64,000 nucleotides of DNA from Chlorops oryzae (GCA_020466095.1 CM035809.1:4194223-4258222), one strand, 5' to 3'; counted from the first letter of the stretch, positions 44,909-57,421 are shown. The notes: generated by a model from the letters alone, not told the origin. Numbers and translations are program-made.

Positions 44909-46829
44909 CTTATTTTCTCTCTCTTATGGTAATTGTAGCATAGCTTTAGGCTAAAGACAAACTTTTCAAATTTTTCTTTCAACATTGTTTTTGTATACTT
45001 CGAAATAAATCGGAAGCCTGTGACTACACCAAGGTAAAGCTTAACATTTCAACATTGTACTCCGCATTGTTGACATTGACAGCTGGAATTAATCCCTCTA
45101 GACCATGTGCAAGGCTTTGAAGTAAAGAAGGTGCGAACAAACCTTGTTTTGTGCCACCTTTAATGTGATACTCGGAAGTCGTACATGTGAAATTATGACT
45201 GCGAAGTGTCGACGGTCAAGAGGCTTTCGAAAGGAACGGAACATTACCTTTGAACTCACGTAGGAAATTTCAGTATTTTGTTTGCATTTAAAAACGCCTT
45301 AAAGTATGTGTAAAATAGTTTAAGCTCGAAAGATTTAATTGCAGAAATTGCGATGACCTTTTACGACATATTTACTACATTTTAACGGCTTAAGGGTGGA
45401 AGAAATGTTTGTTTTTGATGCCACTGTTACGTTTCTGCTAAAGTCATGTAATGTTAATTTGAAAAATTTCTGTTAAAAGACTGTCAAGGCTCTACGGCAA
45501 AGAAATCTAATTTTAAATTATTCAATTACTCTTAAAAAAAATTAAGGAGCTTATATTACCCATACTCTGTTATATTGCTTAACATTATGTTAAGTTATGT
45601 TATGAAATGCACGCGACTCTCAAAAGACATAGAGAAGAGCTTTTAATTTCGCCAAGATAACTTAAATCTCCCAAAAAAGAACTTTTATGGCCGTTCAAGT
45701 CCTTTGGGATGTAATTAAAACTTTTGATGCGCCCACAAAAATATGCTTTAAAATGTTCACTCTTATATTGTCTCCTTAAATAATGTGCTCCATTGAATCG
45801 AAACTTACAAATGTACGACTCCATTACGAGTCCAGCGACAAATGGCTATCCTCAATGTATGCTATGTTATTTTAATAGAACAGATGCTAAAGCAACTTGA
45901 ATTTGAGATCTTGATAGGGCTTTAATGAACGTTGCCGGCATCTTAAGACGTTCATTTCCCCACGCACAGATTGGAGCACACACACACACACACACAGGCA
46001 CACATACACAAACCCACATTGACGTGTGCAACTCCTTTTTCATGTAATTGTTTGAAGCTCTTAAAGTCAGTAAATGGTGGCTACGAAAAAATAATGAATA
46101 GCCTACAAAAGCTCGTGTCTGGGACATACGCGTATTCTTCTGCTTAAGAGCTAAAGAATTGTACACTAAGCTCATATAAACGGAAGCATCTCGCTACTCT
46201 ACAATGCACATAAAGAAAATAAACATAAACACACACGTAAACACTTCAACACACACACACACATACACACGCATAGACGGAGACGTGGACGAATGCGAAT
46301 TTTAGAGTTGGTTTGCTTTACGAGCATTGAGGAGCTGCGCCGAAGGATATGCTTAGTTTAATTACTTTTTTTTTTAAATATTCTTCTCGTATTTCATTTT
46401 TTTACCATATACAATGTACTTTTGTTTGGTTCTGTGTATGCATGCGTAAACATGTTGCAGCGTGTTGCAAATTACCTTGTTCCGAAGAATCCTTTTTGAT
46501 GTGAAAGCAAAAGACTCAATGAAACGGACAAAGAGAGATTTAAAGAAAATATTGCAAATAAATAAGAAAACAAATCAAATAAACTCAAGGATTATTATTT
46601 CAGGTGCGATTAATTTTCTATTTTTTATATTTTAGGAGATATCTTTAAATGAAATTGAAGCTAACCAAATTGATATCAATAAAGCTGCAACATGATTTTT
46701 CGAAATTTAAATTACATTTTTCATTGTTCATTATTTCTAAGTTTCTCCAATAGAAACAGTGGAAAATGTAGCACAAAATAGATAGCCATTAAAAACCGAA
46801 CATTTTCAAATTTTTTAAAATAAATTTAC
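44909..46829. other. No gene seen; CA microsatellites
   Basis: CA runs at 45979-46010 and 46248-46270. 45034-45110 is the partner of 39472-39545. Composition near 45900-46330 is less AT-rich and looks non-repetitive. Confidence 0.45.
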
Positions 46830-48092
46830 TATCATGTTAGCATTGCATATTCAAAATTTAAGCCTTAACTTATGCATCGTTTTTTTTTCACAAGGTGTAA
46901 AAGATTGTAATAGGCTGAAACTTTTGGACCTCAAGTGTAGAATCATAATTTGTGGTATTGAATTACCAAAAAAATCACTATTTTTCAAACTGCACTTTGT
47001 TTTCAAACAAACTTTGTTTCATTTCTTTGGAATCTTTAGAAGCTATGAAGCCTTTTTTACGAGGCTCATGAACGTTTTCCGAAAATATTGTTGACCAAAA
47101 CTAAACTTAACACTTCAGTACAGCTCAGAAGTTTTTCTAACGAAGCAATGACTCTGAGACAATAATGTTTGACATTGATAAACTTATGCTTAAAATGCAA
47201 ACAAATTCCGAAAAGCTTGATTTTTAGGGAAAAATCGGTACCAGCAACCTTTAAAGGTTTTCCCAAAAATTTGAAAAAAATCTCAAAAATACTTTAAGGG
47301 GGTCTTCTCATTGAGCAACTTTTTTTTCGACTTTTTTTTTTTTTGCATTTATTTATAGCTTGGGTAGTTGTGAATATGCCTCTAAAAGGATTTTTTGAAA
47401 TTCGAAATAGTTTAGAGGATATAGCCTTCTTTGTCGAGCAAGATCTGGGCTAAAACGAGTAATTTTTGCGTTGCTTCAAACTTTAAACGCGTTTATCTCG
47501 AAACCACGTTTTTCGAACTGGCGGCCATGATATCTCCAGTTCAACTGAACTGATTTTCATGAAACAAAGGAATCGACGCAGAATTGTCACCATTCTCGGG
47601 TGAACTTCGACCATAATTTAAAAAAATTTTTTACTATTTTTTTTTTTACACTAAACTACAAAAAAAAAGCCCGAAATTGAAATTTTTTTTTGAATGGCCG
47701 CCATTTTGTCAAAAAAAATCACAAAATTAAGCTTGAGGTTCACCCGAGAATTATATCTATACTGATTATAACCCCGTTTTTTTTCCATTTCGGACGCTCC
47801 GGAGACCCGGAATCGTGGCCGCCGTGACGGCACCTTTTTTTCACCACCAACTTTGAAATCTCATTACTTTTTGAACAGCCCACGTATCGAGGCAAAAAAA
47901 TTTTTTTTATTTACTTTGAACCTTTTGTAATACAATAAATAAAAAAAGTTTTCAATTATTTTTTGCGTTTTCAAATAAGAATTTTTTTAAAAAGGGTCCA
48001 AAAAACGGGGTTTCAATGAGAAGACCCCCTTAAACCATAAGCTTTCAAACAAAGTCTGTGCAAAAGAAATTTTTTGTTTTTTTTTTGGAAAC
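46830..48092 (+). mobile_element. Diverged foldback arm interrupted by a TTAA MITE
   Basis: The stretches 47040-47293 and 48034-48092 match, with many differences, the right arm of the foldback element at 50023-51928 (shared ATCTCAAAAATACTTTA, ATAAGCTTTCAAACAA and a final CCCTAATG). The match is broken exactly at TTAA by MITE copy 3. Confidence 0.65.
47294..48033 (+). mobile_element. piggyBac-like MITE, copy 3
   Basis: TTAA at 47294-47297 and 48030-48033; 732 bp; same orientation as copy 1; both terminal repeats intact. Inserted inside the diverged foldback arm. Confidence 0.93.
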
Positions 48093-48097
48093 CCTAA

Positions 48098-48330
48098 TGT
48101 CCATCGATCAGTCTGTCCGTCCCTCTGACTGCCTGTCCGTATGTCCTTCTGCCTTTGTATAGTTTTCTTATCGAATGAGTTGAGCTATCTTGATGAAATT
48201 AGGTATACGTGCATGCGCGGACATGAGTAAGAACACGAATGGACCAAATCGGTATCTCCAGTACTAGGGTCTGTCACAAACTTCTAAACACTGCCCAAAC
48301 CCAGACTTTTTCGAGATATTTAGGGTAGGC
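48098..48330 (-). repeat. Interspersed repeat family A, copy 5 (fragment)
   Basis: Contains the GTCTGTCCGT tetramer run, TTATCGAATGAGTTGAGCTA and one CCAGTACTAGGGTCTGT module. Both ends are missing. Confidence 0.6.
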
Positions 48331-49037
48331 TTTAATAAAAAAGTAAAAGTTAAATTTAAAGTTCTTGCATGGTTAAAAATGTTTGCATTTAGGGTTCCTC
48401 AAGTGCTTTTGAAAAATTTAACATTTATAACAATTAGGCTAAATTTCAGTTCATTGAAAAACCAAATACAGTCGACTCTCGTTAATTCGAAACTCGAGGA
48501 AATGGTGACATTCGAAAACACTATTTACCAAAAACAATCCTTTCAAGACTAAAATTCAATATTAAATTTTCCTTTCGTTTTTTTCCCCCACACTTCTTGA
48601 AAGCGAAAATAAAAGCACGCTCCCTTCATCCATCGATGCAATTTTCCTGTTGATGTATTCAAGAGTTTTACAACGAATGCATTTTCATTGCGCTGAGCAT
48701 TTAATGACTCCCAGAAGCGTGCTTCTTTTACTTTCTAATAATTTTACAGAGTAACTTTCAGCGCTCATTGCAGTTCTTCAGCACAATAATATTTATCTAC
48801 ACAACCCGCGTCAAATGTTAAGAAAAATGAGAAAAAAACATAAAGCGCGATTTTTTTAAACTTTCTATCTTATTTTCTTTTCTTAAGCTGTTCTTGGTGT
48901 AAAGAAAGATTAATTTAAGTATTCAAATGCGCCATGTATGGTCTTGAAAATGGGTGAAAAATTCCGAATAGAATGCATAAAGGTCCTTGTGGGGAAGTTC
49001 ATCATAAAAGTTCCAAAAACACCCGCAAAGACTTAAC
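48331..49037. other. No gene seen
   Basis: AT-rich. Includes a solitary pogo-like MITE end at about 48476-48500. Confidence 0.45.
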
Positions 49038-49855
49038 ACCTTCATTAGGGTGCTCCTTAATTTGAAAGTTGCCGGGCTACCTCGTCATTCGGTTCTCCTA
49101 CCTAATAAACGAACTCATGTTTTTTGTTGTTGTTTTAATTGAGTTTTAAGGGTCGCTACCACGGCTCAAAGTTTGAAAATTTTGCCTGCCTAAAAATATA
49201 CTAATTTAAAATACGAAACGAAAAATAAAATTTCTTTCAACTTTATCGACGTTTACAAGGTATTCTTTTAGGCAGAATGTATAAAATCGACAACCAGATT
49301 CTGTAACAGGCCAGAATACGGTGGTTTTTAACGAAAATTTTTCGTGACGCACTTCAATCTCCAATCTCAATTGATAATTCAGATTCTGAAAGTCTGATAC
49401 TTTCATTTGTATAACCGACAGCACCCTAAAGTATAACTCGAAATTTGCTTTAAAAAGTCACATTTGAAATAAACAGAATAAATTTTAAAAAATAAAATCA
49501 AATTCATAACATATTTTTAGGCACGATTTTTTAAGTTTATACTTATCCCAAACTATGACCCATTGTAACGACCCCTAAAAGTCAATTTAAAAAATTTTTT
49601 TAAATCACACGTGTGTTATTTAGGTGGTAGAAGCGAATGGCGAGCTCTAACCACATAATTTTCTTTTTGTTAGCTAGTAAAAATCCTTCAAAGAATACGT
49701 TTTCCAACTTTTCATTTGCTGGTAGCGACCCCTAAAACTCAATGTAAAAAAGAAAAAAAAATCTCCAGTTCATTTTTTAGGTAGTAGAACCGAATGGCGA
49801 GGTAGCCCGGTAACTTTTCGAAATTTCGCAATTTAAGGAGCACCCTAACCTTCAT
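49038..49855. mobile_element. hAT MITE (802 bp), relative of 20688-20853
   Basis: The 8-bp repeat ACCTTCAT (49038-49045, 49848-49855) flanks ends TAGGGTGCTCCTTAA / TTAAGGAGCACCCTA. Subterminal blocks GTTGCCGGGCTACCTCG and their complements are shared with the small element at 20688. The interior includes a further GCACCCTA near 49427 and part-duplicated GACCCCTAAAA blocks, so it may be a composite. Confidence 0.88.
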
Positions 49856-50014
49856 ATGGTCGGCCAAGACTAGATAAGAGTTTTCACTGTATTTTTTCTC
49901 TAAGGACTTTGATCACACCTTAAAATATTTGAACTTTTCGTAGCTTCATTTCTTATGAGTCCCAAAAGATAGTTAAATGATAATAGAAAAGAAAATATTT
50001 AAATTTAATAATAT

Positions 50015-51936
50015 ATGTACAATAGGGTGTCCCAAAAAAAAATTTTTTATTTTGCACACGCTTTATTTCAAAGCTTATGTGGTGAAGTATTTTTGAGATT
50101 TTTTCCAGATTTTTCGAACATGGTTTAGAGGTAGCTCTCGTCGATTTTTCCATAAAAATCAGGCTTTTAGGAAGATTTTTGATTTTCAGCATAAATCTAT
50201 CAAAAGTAAACATTTTCTGAGTCTTAGAGTCATCGCTACAAAACAGAGCTATCGAAACTTTACTTTAGTGTACAGAAAACGTAACGTCTGGCATTTTTTT
50301 GGTCAATTTGAAGTCATGTATTAAATTTTTTTTGGAAAATTTTCGTAAATCTCATAACAAAAGGCTTCATAACTTTTAAAGGTACTATGAAAATGAACAA
50401 AAGTAATGATGTAGTATAAGAGATAGCTAAGTTGTAAATAATTTAAGACCATTGCTAAGAATTTTCGACTAACGGCTTCTACAGTTATAGCCTATAATAT
50501 TACTGTACACAGTGGTGAAAAATATGTTGCCTACATAAAGGCTTAAACTTGAACAGTTCACTGTTAACATAACAGGCAATTTGTTTTCCAAAATTTCAAA
50601 TTGACGTCTTTTTCATGGCAATCGATTTATAGCTTAAATCAACCCCATATTATCATAATAGTGGTATTCAAGCAACAGTGCAAAGGCAGTGTGCAATATT
50701 TGCACTTGTCAAATTGCGTACAAAAAAAGCAGTGCAAATATTGCACACTGCGATTTGCACTGTTGCTTGAATGCCACTAATATTTTCAAAATATTTATCA
50801 TTTCACCCACAAGCCATACATGTCTTTTTCCCAACGAATGCATTTCTGTTATTAAAAGATCAAAATTCGTTTTTTAAACTAACCCCTAATTATTTCTTAC
50901 TTACCGATTCTTCAAACAATTGAAAATATATTTTGAAAATATGTATATGGCAAAAAAGATCAAAAAGATCTTTTAATGATCGGGGTGCTAAGTATTTCAT
51001 ATTATTGAAAATTATTCAAGCTTAGCCGCATTGCACCTCCCGCCTGTGGGCGGACATGGCCATGTTTCGTCACTTCGCCACTCGTGACTCATCAGCGCCT
51101 TTGGGGTGCTAAGGAGTTTCAAATTTCTTGCACCTTATGAGTGAAGAATTTCAAAACCTCCTGAGAAACATACACACTAATTTTAAAAAATTAGTTGTAT
51201 TGAGGAATTATTAACCTTCGGTTAACCAATCTTCCTCTAGTTTTGACTTTAGCAAAGATTTGCTTAAGTCTACTGAAAATATTATGATAATATGGGGTTG
51301 ATTTAAGCTATAAATCGATTGCCATGAAAAAGACGTCAATTTGAAATTTTGGAAAACAAATTGCCTGTTATGTTAACAGTGAACTGTTCAAGTTTAAGCC
51401 TTTATGTAGGCAACATATTTTTTCACCACTGTGTACAGTAATATTATAGGCTATAACTGTAGAACCGTAAGTCGAAAATTCTTAGCAATGGTCTTAAATT
51501 ATTTACAACTTAGCTATCTCTTATACTACATCATTAAAGTAATTCATTTTCATAGTACCTTTAAAAGTTATGAGGCCTTTTGTTATGAGATTTACGAAAA
51601 TTTTCCAAAAAAAATTTAATACATGACTTCAAATTGACTAAAAAAATGCCAGACGTTACGTTTTCTGTACACTAAAGTAAAGTTTCGATAGCTCTGTTTT
51701 GTGGCTATGACTCTAAGACTCAGAAAATGTTTACTTTTGATAGATTTATGCTGAAAATCAAAAATCTTCCTAAAAGCCTGATTTTTATGGAAAAATCGAC
51801 GAGAGCTACCTCTAAACCATCTTTGAAAAATCTGGAAAAAATCTCAAAAATACTTTACCACATAAGCTTTCAAACAAGACTTGTGCAACTAAGAAATTCG
51901 AAAAAAAAATTATTTTTGGGACACCCTAATGTACAA
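50015..51936. mobile_element. hAT-type foldback element, 1.9 kb hairpin
   Basis: The 8-bp repeat ATGTACAA (50015-50022, 51929-51936) flanks ends TAGGGTGTCCC / GGGACACCCTA. The left arm (about 50023-50660 plus 50778-50791) and right arm (about 51274-51928) are inverted copies of about 650 bp, very similar by eye. The ~480-bp loop contains CTCCCGCCTGTGGGCGGAC and no protein. A 117-bp hairpin is nested in the left arm. Confidence 0.93.
50661..50777. mobile_element. 117-bp hairpin MITE nested in a foldback arm
   Basis: Inverted halves GTGGTATTCAAGCAACAGTG / complement ending GAATGCCAC. The opposite arm lacks it and shows the empty site (ATCATAATATTTTCA in the same orientation), so the insertion made either a 5-bp TAATA or a 3-bp AAT duplication. 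Confidence 0.88.
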
Positions 51937-52086
51937 ATATAAAAAATTTTCTGCTTTGTTAGGCAAATTGAGCCCTAAAAGAAAGCAGTTCAATATTCAA
52001 GAAATAAACGATTGAATTTATGAGGAGCTTAGTTCCAACTTTTACGTGATTCATAAAATTTCATAATACCCCTTCTGTAGGTGTGT

Positions 52087-52824
52087 ATTAGGGTGTCCCA
52101 AAAAAAAAATATTTTTTTTTGTTGAAGGCGCTTTTTTCAAAAGCTTATAGGTTGAAGTATTTTTGAGAATTTTTCCAGATTTTTTGTAAAAGGTTTAGAA
52201 GTTGCTCAGCGCGAATGTTCCCAAAAAGTTCTGCTTTTATGAGTTTTTCGTGAAAACAGGTTCATATATGTACAATAGATTTCAATAATTTAAGGTAATA
52301 ATCGGACGAAAAGTATCCAATCTTTGTTGCCATAAACTACATAATTAACTGATTTTATAGGCCATGTAAGCGTCATTAAATGCATGTTTTTTAAATTGGG
52401 TGTCACAAAAAGGGGCCTCATAATTTCTTAATTTTATATGAAAATGGTTAAAATTACTAATACAATTTCAAATAACGTAAAGTCCATTTTCCATTTTACT
52501 TTTGCCCCATTATGTTCCCAAAAACATTATTACACAAATTTCTTGCATACTTCCAGGCTTTAATTTTAAAAGTTTATTTCTTAAATGATACCAAATCTTA
52601 GTGTATTAATTAGAATCAAAATGACGAGTTCTTCATGGGCATTGATTGTTGGCCTTAAGCCAGATGTCAACTAAAGAATTTTTTAAGGTAGAGATATATT
52701 TATTTAGAGTAGTGCCAAATTTCGATTTAGACCCCACCGTTTTCGAAAACTAATACTTTTCTTACACGTCTGAAATGCCCTAGTGTAGAGCAGATATTTT
52801 TCTCTGCCCGCTATATAAAAATAT
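52087..52824. repeat. Diverged left arm of the foldback family
   Basis: Starts TAGGGTGTCCCAAAAA and for about 150 bases follows the left arm at 50023 (GAAGTATTTTTGAG, TTTTTCCAGATTTTT), then drifts. No matching right end was found. No gene. Confidence 0.55.
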
Positions 52825-53137
52825 GTGTTCATTAAGGTGAATCAATTTGCATACCTCCTATTCCACTAGCAGAATATTATTCTATGATTCATACTTAATA
52901 ATTATGCCGAAGAAACCATAGGTCAAATGGGAATTTTAATCATTTTTTCTGTAATAATTTGTAGCATGCTTCTAGGCATATTTAAGATGGAACTTATTTT
53001 GAAAAAGCGCAGGAAAAATTCGGCTTTGACGTATGGTTCACTGGGCGTTCCTTCTAAAAAAAAATCGTAGAATATTATTTAATTAGTGGAACTATTATCC
53101 TTTTTTATCGAACAAAACAATCCACCTTAGTGTACAC
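52825..53137. mobile_element. hAT MITE, short relative of 14460-15011 (297 bp)
   Basis: Ends TAAGGTGAATC and AATCCACCTTA match the other family member in opposite order. Flanks GTGTTCAT and GTGTACAC agree at 6 of 8 positions, consistent with an aged 8-bp duplication. Confidence 0.7.
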
Positions 53138-55591
53138 TACAGATATCTTATGGGAGAGTGTTTGTAGGGAGCTCGTGTAGTGTTCTCTACAGGAATTATA
53201 CACTTGACTACGTATTTATGCAAGTATTTTTTTCTCTATCTCTAAGTAAAAAATAGCAGTGTAAAAGGACTCTTAACGGAACTCTTTGAAGTAGTCCTTT
53301 GGAAAAGGACTCAAAAAACCAACGTCTAGGAGCATTAAGGGGAATCAAATGAATCATTTTTGAGAAATTTATATCTGAAAGGAAATCCAAACAGACTCTT
53401 AAGGAGAATTCTAGCAATCATGAAAGATCAATTTTGAGATCCCAAAATAGACACTTTTTCCATTTCAGGCTTCGTGCTCTTTTCCCCCGAAAAAAAAGTC
53501 CACTTAGAGCTCTAATCGGAGCGTTTTTGGAGCATTTTCGTTCGGGAAAAGAAATCTTTAAGAGCTCTGTGTGGACTCTTTTGGTTAGCTGTGTTGGCTA
53601 TAAGCTTTTGCTACCGTATATCTAGCGGAGGATTCCCCTTTATGGGGCTCAAAAATTTATTCCTCGTATGTATGTCTAAGAATATGTGCGCAAAGCTGTA
53701 AAATCCAAATCGCAATATTTGGAAAAATATAACATATAACAAAAAATATGAATATATCAAATGAAAAGATCTACGAAAGAAATGTTAAAAATGGTAAAAA
53801 GTTGAAAAACCATTTCTTTAACAACATTTTTTCAAACCTCAGAAAAATATTCTCATTTCACTTCTTCCTCCGGACTTTTCTCTTAATCTTGAAGAATCGA
53901 ATTCAAAGATAAAAATTTTCTTTGTTTGGATAATTTCAGAAAAAGATTACCACCTGCTTAATATATGGGTAAAACTCTGATCATTAAATCCCTTTTGACA
54001 CTAAAATAAACTGCATACTCTTAGGCTGTGAGTAAATAGTTTCTCAACTTGACGAAGAAACAGTGGGAGATAAAGCACTTTTTACCATTCATCCAAAGAA
54101 CTCGAATAAATAAAAACTTGAGAAGAGATTAAGGAAAGTTTGCAGAGTGATCCTAAATTGTCTTTGACAATGAAAATCATATTCAAGGAATAAATCAAAT
54201 TATAATAGGGAATCCCTTAACTCCCAGGTGAATTAAGCACATAAAGTTAGCTCCGAAAATTGTCATCCAAAAATCAAAAACTTTTCTTTTTGTTTTATTC
54301 ACTTTTGATTCATCGGAAGACTGTAGGAAGAGACGTAATAACCTGCGGTCAAAATCGTTTGCATACTTTTGGGCAGTCTATAAGTTTCTATTTTTCTTCG
54401 TTGGATTAACGATTTCCAAACAAGCTTTAGCCTGGAATTGTAATAATATTAATTCGTTTAAAATAATGTTAACAAAATTTTGGTCGAATTTTTAATAGAG
54501 CCATTTTGTAGCATCGCGCGTTAAATTTTTCGCCCTCGTGATTTTCTTTTCATTTTAAAACATCCCTTTGGGCACAAATTAGCTGCACGTTTCCTAATTT
54601 TTCTCACGTAAATGAGTCTTCACGTCAGATTAAATTTTACACCTCCGGAATAACGTGGTGCCAAAAAATATGCAATCGATTTTAAAACGTTTGAAGGTGT
54701 GAACTTAATATGTTAATTCAAAAATTAAGTTATTTTAAATATGCCTAAAGGTATACTAAGAATTCGAGGAACAAAGCATTTCATTTGGGGCAGTTCGCCT
54801 ATAATTATGCTTTGTTTTTTTCTTTGTCAACAGGAATAAAAATGCCTTCAAAACCTGATACACCCTGGCAGTAGGGTTTGTTTTAAAATACACTTCTTCA
54901 TTGCAGTTATACTTATGGGTATGGAAGCACTTACATTGCCCTTTACCGCACATTGGACAAATTTTGTCGCCACAAACATAAGTTTTACGATTTATAGCAA
55001 TATTGTAGATATTTCGTTCTTTTAGTTGTTAAAATTACTTGCGGACAAATGAGTCAATGGAAAGATAAGTCTTAATATCAAAGGATAAAAAAAATTTAAA
55101 TAAAATTTAAATATAGAAATTTTGTTATAAATTCAAAACGCTGATGCTCAAGATAAGAACTTAACATACCATTAGCAAGAGAATATCATTACCTTTATTG
55201 TTACATTATAAAATGTTTATCAAGAATCTACTATGTTAAATATAGATTATTTTAGAAACATTCAGTATACTAACTTTTAAAGGCTTGAAAATTGGTGTTC
55301 TAAATATGAACCCATCTCTTGTTTTAAAACCAGAAAAATTCTGTACCCAAATCATATCCTATTGTATTCAGCAATATCCGAAATTTATGCTTTCGAAGAA
55401 AATATATTAATAACGCTTAAGAATTCGGTTTTTCGAAAATAGCGTTTTTTTGAATTAGTTTGAAAATCGGGGGTCAAATTTTTCCACACGGTTGACTTTT
55501 TAGAAAAATCGATTTTCTAAGAAACCTTATATTTTTTCAAGTTTTTATTTTTCCTTTAAGACCCCTTAACACTGTTATCATTAGGGCTCGG
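53138..55591. other. Anonymous AT-rich DNA
   Basis: 53250-53640 is the partner of 43884-44420. Motifs of the AGTATGCA family lie at about 54012 and 54365 in reverse. No gene recognised; the short frames have no similarity I know. Confidence 0.45.
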
Positions 55592-55808
55592 ATTTTGTTG
55601 ACTTTTATAATTTTAAAGCATACTTTATGGAGCACAAATTTTGTTCAACTTACCTAAAGTCAGGATTCAAATCGATTTTTAACTTCAATATTAATTTTTT
55701 TGAAATTAAAAAAGCGATTTGAAGTTCAACTTCGCTTAACTTATTCGCAAAGTGCTGGTACGAAAATATTTTTGCCCCATAAAGTATGCTTTAAATTTAT
55801 AAAAGTCA
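55592..55808. mobile_element. Palindromic MITE, copy 2 of the 19730 family
   Basis: Starts AGGGCTCGGATTTTGTTGAC; the right half mirrors it to ATTTATAAAAGTCA, after which the terminal repeat is lost. Confidence 0.68.
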
Positions 55809-56491
55809 GATTTACCCCACTTTTCCCTACATATCTTATAAATGTTCCTATTGGTATTTTATTACATTTATTTGAATATTATATAAATTCTTTGAGATTT
55901 TTTTGTAAAAATCTCAGAAGTTACGCTACGCGGCTTTTCTCAAAAAGTCTTAATTTTCTGAAATATTTTTAGTTATTGTTGAAAACTGGTTCTTAAGCAT
56001 TGTTTTTTTTAGGATTCAAAGTCTCTAGTTGGAAGAAAAATATCTGAACTTTGTTTTCATTTACATAAACTACAAAATTTACAGCTTTGATTTGTCATTT
56101 GGGCTTCATAAATTATGTACACTTTAGAAAAGGAGGCTTCATTTCTTCTAAGCTTTATACGTTAAGGAAGAGTAATCAAACTCCTTATGAATTTGGTATT
56201 AGAAATTATAATGTAACTCTTGTGCTTCTATAGTTTGTCACATAATTTTTTCAATAGCACTTTCATAAAAATACGTAGCACACTTACAGGATTAGATTTG
56301 TAGTGCTCAAATTGATTACATGATACCCAATTTTAAATAAATAATACAAACGACCCCGTTCTAATTTATATAGAGATAATTTCGAGAAACTAGTGGTTAT
56401 TCTGGATCGGAAATATATTGAATACTTACGGGCATAAATTACCTTTTCCTAAAATATCGTTTTTGGCCGGAAATAATGCTGATTTATAACC
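55809..56491. other. No gene seen
   Basis: AT-rich. Some wording near 55870-56160 resembles degraded foldback arms (AAAATCTCAGAAG, GGCTTCATAA), but not well enough to call. Confidence 0.4.
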
Positions 56492-56660
56492 AGGGCTCAG
56501 ATTTTATTGACTTTACAAAATTAAAGCATACTTTATGGGGCAAAAATTTTTCCTACCAGCATTTGGCGAATAATTTTAACGAAGCTGAACTTCAAACCGC
56601 TTTTCTAACTTCAAAAAAATTCATTATAATTGTTATTAGTCAACGAAATTCCATCCCTGG
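56492..56660. mobile_element. Palindromic MITE, copy 3, internally rearranged
   Basis: Left end CAGGGCTCAGATTTTATTGAC, right end GTCAACGAAATTCCATCCCTG; the interior is shortened relative to the other copies. Confidence 0.62.
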
Positions 56661-56678
56661 AAATCACTATAAAAATGG

Positions 56679-57421
56679 TTAAGGGGGTCTTCTCATTGAG
56701 CAACTTTTTTTTTCGATTTTTTTTTTTTGCATTTATTTATAGCTTGGGTAGTTGTGAATATGCCTCTAAAAGGATTTTTTGAAATTCGAAATAGTTTAGA
56801 GGATATAGCCTTCTTTGTCGAGCAAAATCTGCGCTAAAACGAGTAATTTTTGCGTTGCTTCAAACTTTAAACGCGTTTATCTCGAAACCACGTTTTTCGA
56901 ACTGGCGGCCATGATATCTCCAGTTCAACTGAACCGATTTTCATGAAACAAAGTGAAATCGACGCAGAATTGTCACCATTCTCGGGTGAACCTCGACCAT
57001 AATTTTAAAAAATTTTTTACTATTTTTTTTTTACACTAAACTACAAAAAAAAAGCCCGAAATTGAAATTTTTTTTTGAATGGCCGCCATGTTGTCAAAAA
57101 AAAATCACAAAATTAAGCTTGAGGTTCACCCGAGAATTACATCTATACTGATTATAACCCCGTTTTTTTTCCATTTCGGACGCTCCGGAGACCCGGAATC
57201 GTGGCCGCCGTGACGGCACCTTTTTTTTCACCACCAACTTTGAAGTCTCATTACTTTTTGAACAGCCCACGTATCGAGCCAAAAAATATTTTTTTTATTT
57301 ACTTTGAACCTTTTGTAATACAATAAATAAAAAAAGTTTTCAATTATTCTTTGCGTTTTCAAATAAGAATTTTTTTAAAAAGGGTCCAAAAAACGGGTTT
57401 TCAATTAGAAGACCCCCTTAA
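56679..57421 (+). mobile_element. piggyBac-like MITE, copy 4
   Basis: TTAA at 56679-56682 and 57418-57421; 735 bp; same orientation as copies 1 and 3. The right repeat has one change (CAATTAGAAGACCCCC). Confidence 0.93.

Noticed and set aside
51727..51942. Matching frames in both foldback arms (also 49953-50213)
   Set aside because: They mirror each other because the arms are inverted copies; no domain.
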